A stretch of DNA of 64,000 nt, from assembly GCA_021770925.1 (NCBI GenBank), contig JAETPY010000001.1, forward strand, positions 17,145-81,144, given 5' to 3'. Below, one piece after another: positions 60,357 to 64,000 of the stretch. The translations under genes were made by a program, and so were the position numbers. Source of the stretch: Erysipelotrichaceae bacterium (GTDB lineage Bacteria > Bacillota_I > Bacilli_A > Erysipelotrichales > Coprobacillaceae). Positions within the stretch are counted from its first letter, which is position 1. Each line of letters opens with the position of its first letter. The notes below the pieces were generated by a model. It did no database searches. It was given only the letters and a program-made list of their open reading frames with translations, and was not told the origin of the DNA.

Positions 60357-60645
60357 TAATCGTAATTGTTAAACCACTAGGACATGTTACTTGTTTTTCT
60401 GTCAAATAAGGATGATCACCAGATGTTAAATCTGAAATACTAGCTGGTAAATATCCTTTTTCAATCTCATAAAGAACGATTTGAGAATTAACTACTTCTA
60501 CTTGAGCATCACAGCTTTTTTCTTTAACTACCCTGTTTTTACTTGTAACATTTGGTATAACGAGTAATAAAATAACTAAAATAACTGAGATACAAAAAAT
60601 CATTTCAATTAAAGTAAATCCTTTTTGCTTCATCTTTTCCTCCAT
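60331..60645 (-). CDS. comGC: Major competence pseudopilin ComGC
   Basis: KGFTLIEMIFCISVILVILLLVIPNV. Confidence 0.9.
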   Translation of the reverse strand: MEEKMKQKGFTLIEMIFCISVILVILLLVIPNVTSKNRVVKEKSCDAQVEVVNSQIVLYEIEKGYLPASISDLTSGDHPYLTEKQVTCPSGLTITISDGQAYAR

Positions 60646-60694
60646 TCTGTGATATCATAATCAGTATCACATTAAATTTACTTATTATTTCTAC

Positions 60695-61696
60695 TTATAA
60701 ATTACCAATAATTGACATCATCGGAATAACAATTGAAACATAAACTAAAATAACAAAACCTGCAGTAAAACAATAAATTAACGGAACTATAATCTTAACT
60801 ATTTTCATAATCTTAAAATGTAAAGTCTCAAGAGAAATCTTTAAATAGTTATCAAGAGATTTATTAATACAATTATCGTGCATCAACAATTTAAAACTAG
60901 CAGTAAATAATGGTTCAAAATAATTAAACTGGCAAACTGTATTTTCTAGAGATTCACCATTTAAAATTTTTAGATATATTTCATATATTAGCATTTTAAT
61001 ATCACTATCATTAATTTGCTGATAAAGCATAATGATTATATCTGTTGTATCATAACCGTTGATCAATAATTCATTATAATATAGAGCAAATTTAATTGAA
61101 TAATATTTTTGAATCATATTTTGAATGATCCATATATGATTTACTAAAAAATCTATTAATTGATAATACTGTTTTTTTACAGCATAGATAGCAATAAAAC
61201 AAATACTACTAAAAAATATTAAAATAATAATTATAAAAAATGGTATGATTTTAAATAACTTAAACATTATTTTTGTTATAAAATTAGGCTCAATATTAAA
61301 TTCTATAAAAAGCTGCATTATTGATGGTAATAAGGCATAAACAATAAATAACGAAAACATCATTAAAAAAATAATTAATAAAACCGGATATGTTAATTCC
61401 TTTTTTAATTTTCTGAATGTCTCATCTCTTGTTTTACAAATATCTAAACTTTGGATAAGTGCTTTTGAAAGATTATTTTTAATTCTAAAAAATTTAAAAT
61501 ATTCAATAAATGTTTGATTAAAATCACATTCGATTATTGCCTCATCAAATGTTAAACCATTATTTAACTTTTCTCTTAATTTTTCAATTCGATTATCATG
61601 ATAAATAAAACTACAAATATCTAAAATATCCTGAATCAAATAACCTTGTTGTAAAAAATAAGCAACATTCTCTAAAAAACGATATTCCTCATTCAT
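60695..61696 (-). CDS. comGB: ComGB, type II/IV secretion membrane platform protein
   Basis: GspF-like repeats, KKELTYPVLLIIFLMMFSLFIVYALLPSI. Confidence 0.88.
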   Translation of the reverse strand: MNEEYRFLENVAYFLQQGYLIQDILDICSFIYHDNRIEKLREKLNNGLTFDEAIIECDFNQTFIEYFKFFRIKNNLSKALIQSLDICKTRDETFRKLKKELTYPVLLIIFLMMFSLFIVYALLPSIMQLFIEFNIEPNFITKIMFKLFKIIPFFIIIILIFFSSICFIAIYAVKKQYYQLIDFLVNHIWIIQNMIQKYYSIKFALYYNELLINGYDTTDIIIMLYQQINDSDIKMLIYEIYLKILNGESLENTVCQFNYFEPLFTASFKLLMHDNCINKSLDNYLKISLETLHFKIMKIVKIIVPLIYCFTAGFVILVYVSIVIPMMSIIGNL

Positions 61697-62675
61697 AAAA
61701 AATCCCTGCTACTTGTTGATAATTAACCAAGTTGTTTTCTAATAATATTTTAGCATTATCCTTAAATGTATTATAACTAACAGACTGGTTATTAAAAAAA
61801 TCACAAATTTTACTACGATCTAAATATTCAGGTAAAACAAGCGGGGTGTGCTTATTTTTATGATACAGCATTTTTTGTGACATCACTCCCACCAAAACAT
61901 CTTCAACATCTATCTTTAATACCCCCAAATTCAAAAGACGTCTAATTGTAGTTAAACAATTACTAGAATGAATTGTTGTTAATACTAAGTGACCGGTTAA
62001 AGCACAAGTTATTGCTAATCTTGCTGTTTGTTCATCACGTATTTCCCCAATCATAATTATATCAGGATCATGCCGAAGAATTTGTTTTAGAGAATTATTG
62101 TATGTAATTCCTAACTTTTCATTAATCTGGATTTGTAAACAATAAGATTTTTTAATTTCTATGGGATCTTCTAAAGTAACAATATTTTTTTGATAGCTTT
62201 GATTTATTGTATCCAGCAAAGTATAAAGAGTAGTAGATTTGCCTGAACCTGTTGCCCCGCTTACGATAAATAATCCTGAATCCAAAGTTACTATTTGTTT
62301 TAAAAAATCTCTTGTATCTTTAAACAGAGTAAGTTCATCTAATGATAATTTATGATGATTATTTAATATTCTAATCACAATACTGTCAATATCTTTACCA
62401 GGTAAACTAGAAACTCGAAGATAGTATATTCTATCATCATATAGATAATTCAAATGTCCGGTTTGAGGTCTTAATTGATAATTAATATCAATATTAGATT
62501 TAAAACGAATATAATTCATTAATTTAATTCCTTGTTTATATTCTAAAGCATCATAGATTACTAAATCACCATGTTGTCTAAATGAAATAGTACATTGTTG
62601 TTTTAATAACAAATGAATATCAGATGTTTTATAAGTAATAGCATGGTTTATTATTTTTTCAAATAGATCATTCAT
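61689..62675 (-). CDS. comGA: ComGA, type II/IV secretion ATPase
   Basis: VSGATGSGKSTTLYTLLD; LEDPIEI; IGEIRDEQTARLAITCALTGHLVLTTIHS. Confidence 0.95.
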   Translation of the reverse strand: MNDLFEKIINHAITYKTSDIHLLLKQQCTISFRQHGDLVIYDALEYKQGIKLMNYIRFKSNIDINYQLRPQTGHLNYLYDDRIYYLRVSSLPGKDIDSIVIRILNNHHKLSLDELTLFKDTRDFLKQIVTLDSGLFIVSGATGSGKSTTLYTLLDTINQSYQKNIVTLEDPIEIKKSYCLQIQINEKLGITYNNSLKQILRHDPDIIMIGEIRDEQTARLAITCALTGHLVLTTIHSSNCLTTIRRLLNLGVLKIDVEDVLVGVMSQKMLYHKNKHTPLVLPEYLDRSKICDFFNNQSVSYNTFKDNAKILLENNLVNYQQVAGIFYE

Positions 62676-62730
62676 AAAATTTCCTCCTATTATCTTTTAC
62701 GATATAAAAAGACAAATTACTTCAAAAATA

Positions 62731-62756
62731 AAAAAAATCGTATAAACGATTTTTAT
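62731..62756 (-). terminator. Rho-independent terminator
   Basis: AAAAATCGT-ATAA-ACGATTTTT. Confidence 0.75.
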
Positions 62757-63361
62757 AAATAAGGATTATTCATTTGTTCTTCTTTTAAAGTTGTACTAGT
62801 TCCATGTCCTGGATATACTATTGCATCAAAATTAAATTCTTTAATTTTTTCTAATGATTTATTAGTATCATGTTTAGAAGAATTAGGAAAATCAAAACGA
62901 CCAATTGATCCTTTAAATAATACATCACCTGCAAAAATAATATTTTCTTTAGGCAAATAAATCATTGATGAGCCTGGACAATGTCCTGGCAAATGTAACC
63001 ATTCTATTTCAAAATTACCGATTTTCATATTTTCTCGGCTTTCAATTACTGGTGCTTTTACAACAAATGGTTTTTCAAAAATTGATAAATTAGCTCTAGA
63101 ATCATGTAGTAGTAATATATCATCTTGGTGAATATAAATTGGACAATGATAATGCTCATATAAGTAATCAACTGCTCCTATATGGTCAAAATGTCCATGT
63201 GTTAATAAAACAGCATCTAAAATTAATTCATTTGCATTTATATAATTGACGACTTTTCTACCATTTGCTCCTGGATCTACAACAAAACAATGCTTATTAT
63301 CATCACTAACAACATAACAGTTTGTTTGCATATTTCCTAATAATAATGTTTTTATTTTCAT
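62753..63361 (-). CDS. MBL-fold hydrolase (glyoxalase II-like), YqgX-like
   Basis: LLTHGHFDHIGAVDYL; HLPGHCPGSSMIYLP; VYPGHGTSTTL. Confidence 0.94.
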   Translation of the reverse strand: MKIKTLLLGNMQTNCYVVSDDNKHCFVVDPGANGRKVVNYINANELILDAVLLTHGHFDHIGAVDYLYEHYHCPIYIHQDDILLLHDSRANLSIFEKPFVVKAPVIESRENMKIGNFEIEWLHLPGHCPGSSMIYLPKENIIFAGDVLFKGSIGRFDFPNSSKHDTNKSLEKIKEFNFDAIVYPGHGTSTTLKEEQMNNPYL

Positions 63362-63380
63362 ATTTTCTCCTCCTATAAAG

Positions 63381-63401
63381 AAAAAAAGCCGTTAGGCTTA
63401 T
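63381..63401 (-). terminator. Rho-independent terminator after rpmG
   Basis: AAGCC-TAAC-GGCTT-TTTTT on - strand. Confidence 0.7.
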
Positions 63402-63547
63402 TTCTTTTCTTTATGTACAGTTTTTCTATTACATCTTGGACAATATTTATTTACTTCCATTCTATCAGGATGATTTCTCTTATTTTTTGTATTAATGTAA
63501 TTTTCTTCACCGCATTCAGTACATTTAAGAATGATATTTTCTCTCAT
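63398..63547 (-). CDS. rpmG: 50S ribosomal protein L33 (Cys4 type), 49 aa, absent from the ORF track
   Basis: Translated by hand: [49 protein letters not shown]. Confidence 0.95.
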   Translation of the reverse strand: MRENIILKCTECGEENYINTKNKRNHPDRMEVNKYCPRCNRKTVHKEKK

Positions 63548-63685
63548 TACCTACACCTCCATTTGTAAACTTCCGTTAAATATATTAACATAGTCTCAAC
63601 TTAATTACTAGCATTTTTTTATTTAAATCATACTTTTCTACACATTTAATGATATTTGACATATCATCATAAATTAATATATTCC

Positions 63686-64000
63686 TCAATTATTTGAATT
63701 GTTTAATACATATTTATCATAGTATCTATCAACAATTTGTTGTGAAATCAATGGTGCTGAACTGCTGCTTCCATTTGATGCGGTTGTTTGACGAATCGCT
63801 ACGCAGGCAAATGCCACTAATGGCTTTGAGTTTTCATCAGTCTGAATATATCCTATCTGTAAATGGTTTGGATAATCAGTTTCTCCTGTTCCAGTATAAT
63901 CTTCCGCTGTCCCTGTCTTTGCATATGTTATATATGGTTTACTGCTCCAGTAGGCATTGCATGTCCCGCTGCTTCTTGTTACACAGGCTCTCATTCCCTG
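63686..64000 (-). CDS. C-terminal part of a penicillin-binding protein transpeptidase, truncated by the window edge
   Basis: YAKTGTAEDYTGTGETDYPNHLQIGYI; KTGTAE box; frame open to the window end. Confidence 0.85.
   Translation of the reverse strand, partial: QGMRACVTRSSGTCNAYWSSKPYITYAKTGTAEDYTGTGETDYPNHLQIGYIQTDENSKPLVAFACVAIRQTTASNGSSSSAPLISQQIVDRYYDKYVLNNSNN

Overview
This is a low-GC, AT-rich Firmicutes chromosomal segment. Gene content and order suggest a spore-forming Erysipelotrichia/Coprobacillus-like relative, which is an inference. The window is mostly conserved core genome. It contains a dipicolinate cluster (dpaA-dpaB-aspartokinase-dapA-like), RNase J, FtsK/SpoIIIE and a BMP-type nucleoside ABC transporter. 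These are followed by an M16 protease pair (YmfF/YmfH), a strong 6S-RNA-like locus, ynzC-tkt-sirA-like-yneF, plsY/parE/parC, sigK and the yqeH-yhbY-nadD/yqeK-rsfS-yqeM operon. Next come mtnN, a U32 peptidase, two orphan PTS IIB proteins, ACT/DUF711, DUF815, a double acetyltransferase-fold fusion, purF, deoB, xerD, spoIIM, dinB, azlCD and one probable accessory gene (DUF5677-like). The window ends with a contracted spoIVB-recN-tlyA-dxs-ispA-xseBA-nusB-asp23-spoIIIAH-efp block, a complete-looking comG operon, a YqgX-like hydrolase, rpmG and the end of a PBP gene. I found no CRISPR array, transposon, prophage, rRNA or tRNA. The most interesting observations are: (1) EF-P carries Arg at the Lys32 position although homologs of the B. 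subtilis EF-P-modification-associated YmfF/YmfH are present; (2) the DapA-like protein in the DPA cluster lacks the Schiff-base lysine; (3) an unannotated 6S-RNA-like gene; (4) a likely remote SirA homolog identified by synteny; (5) spoIIIAH stands alone and spo0A is missing from its usual position, where a DUF5677-like gene sits instead.
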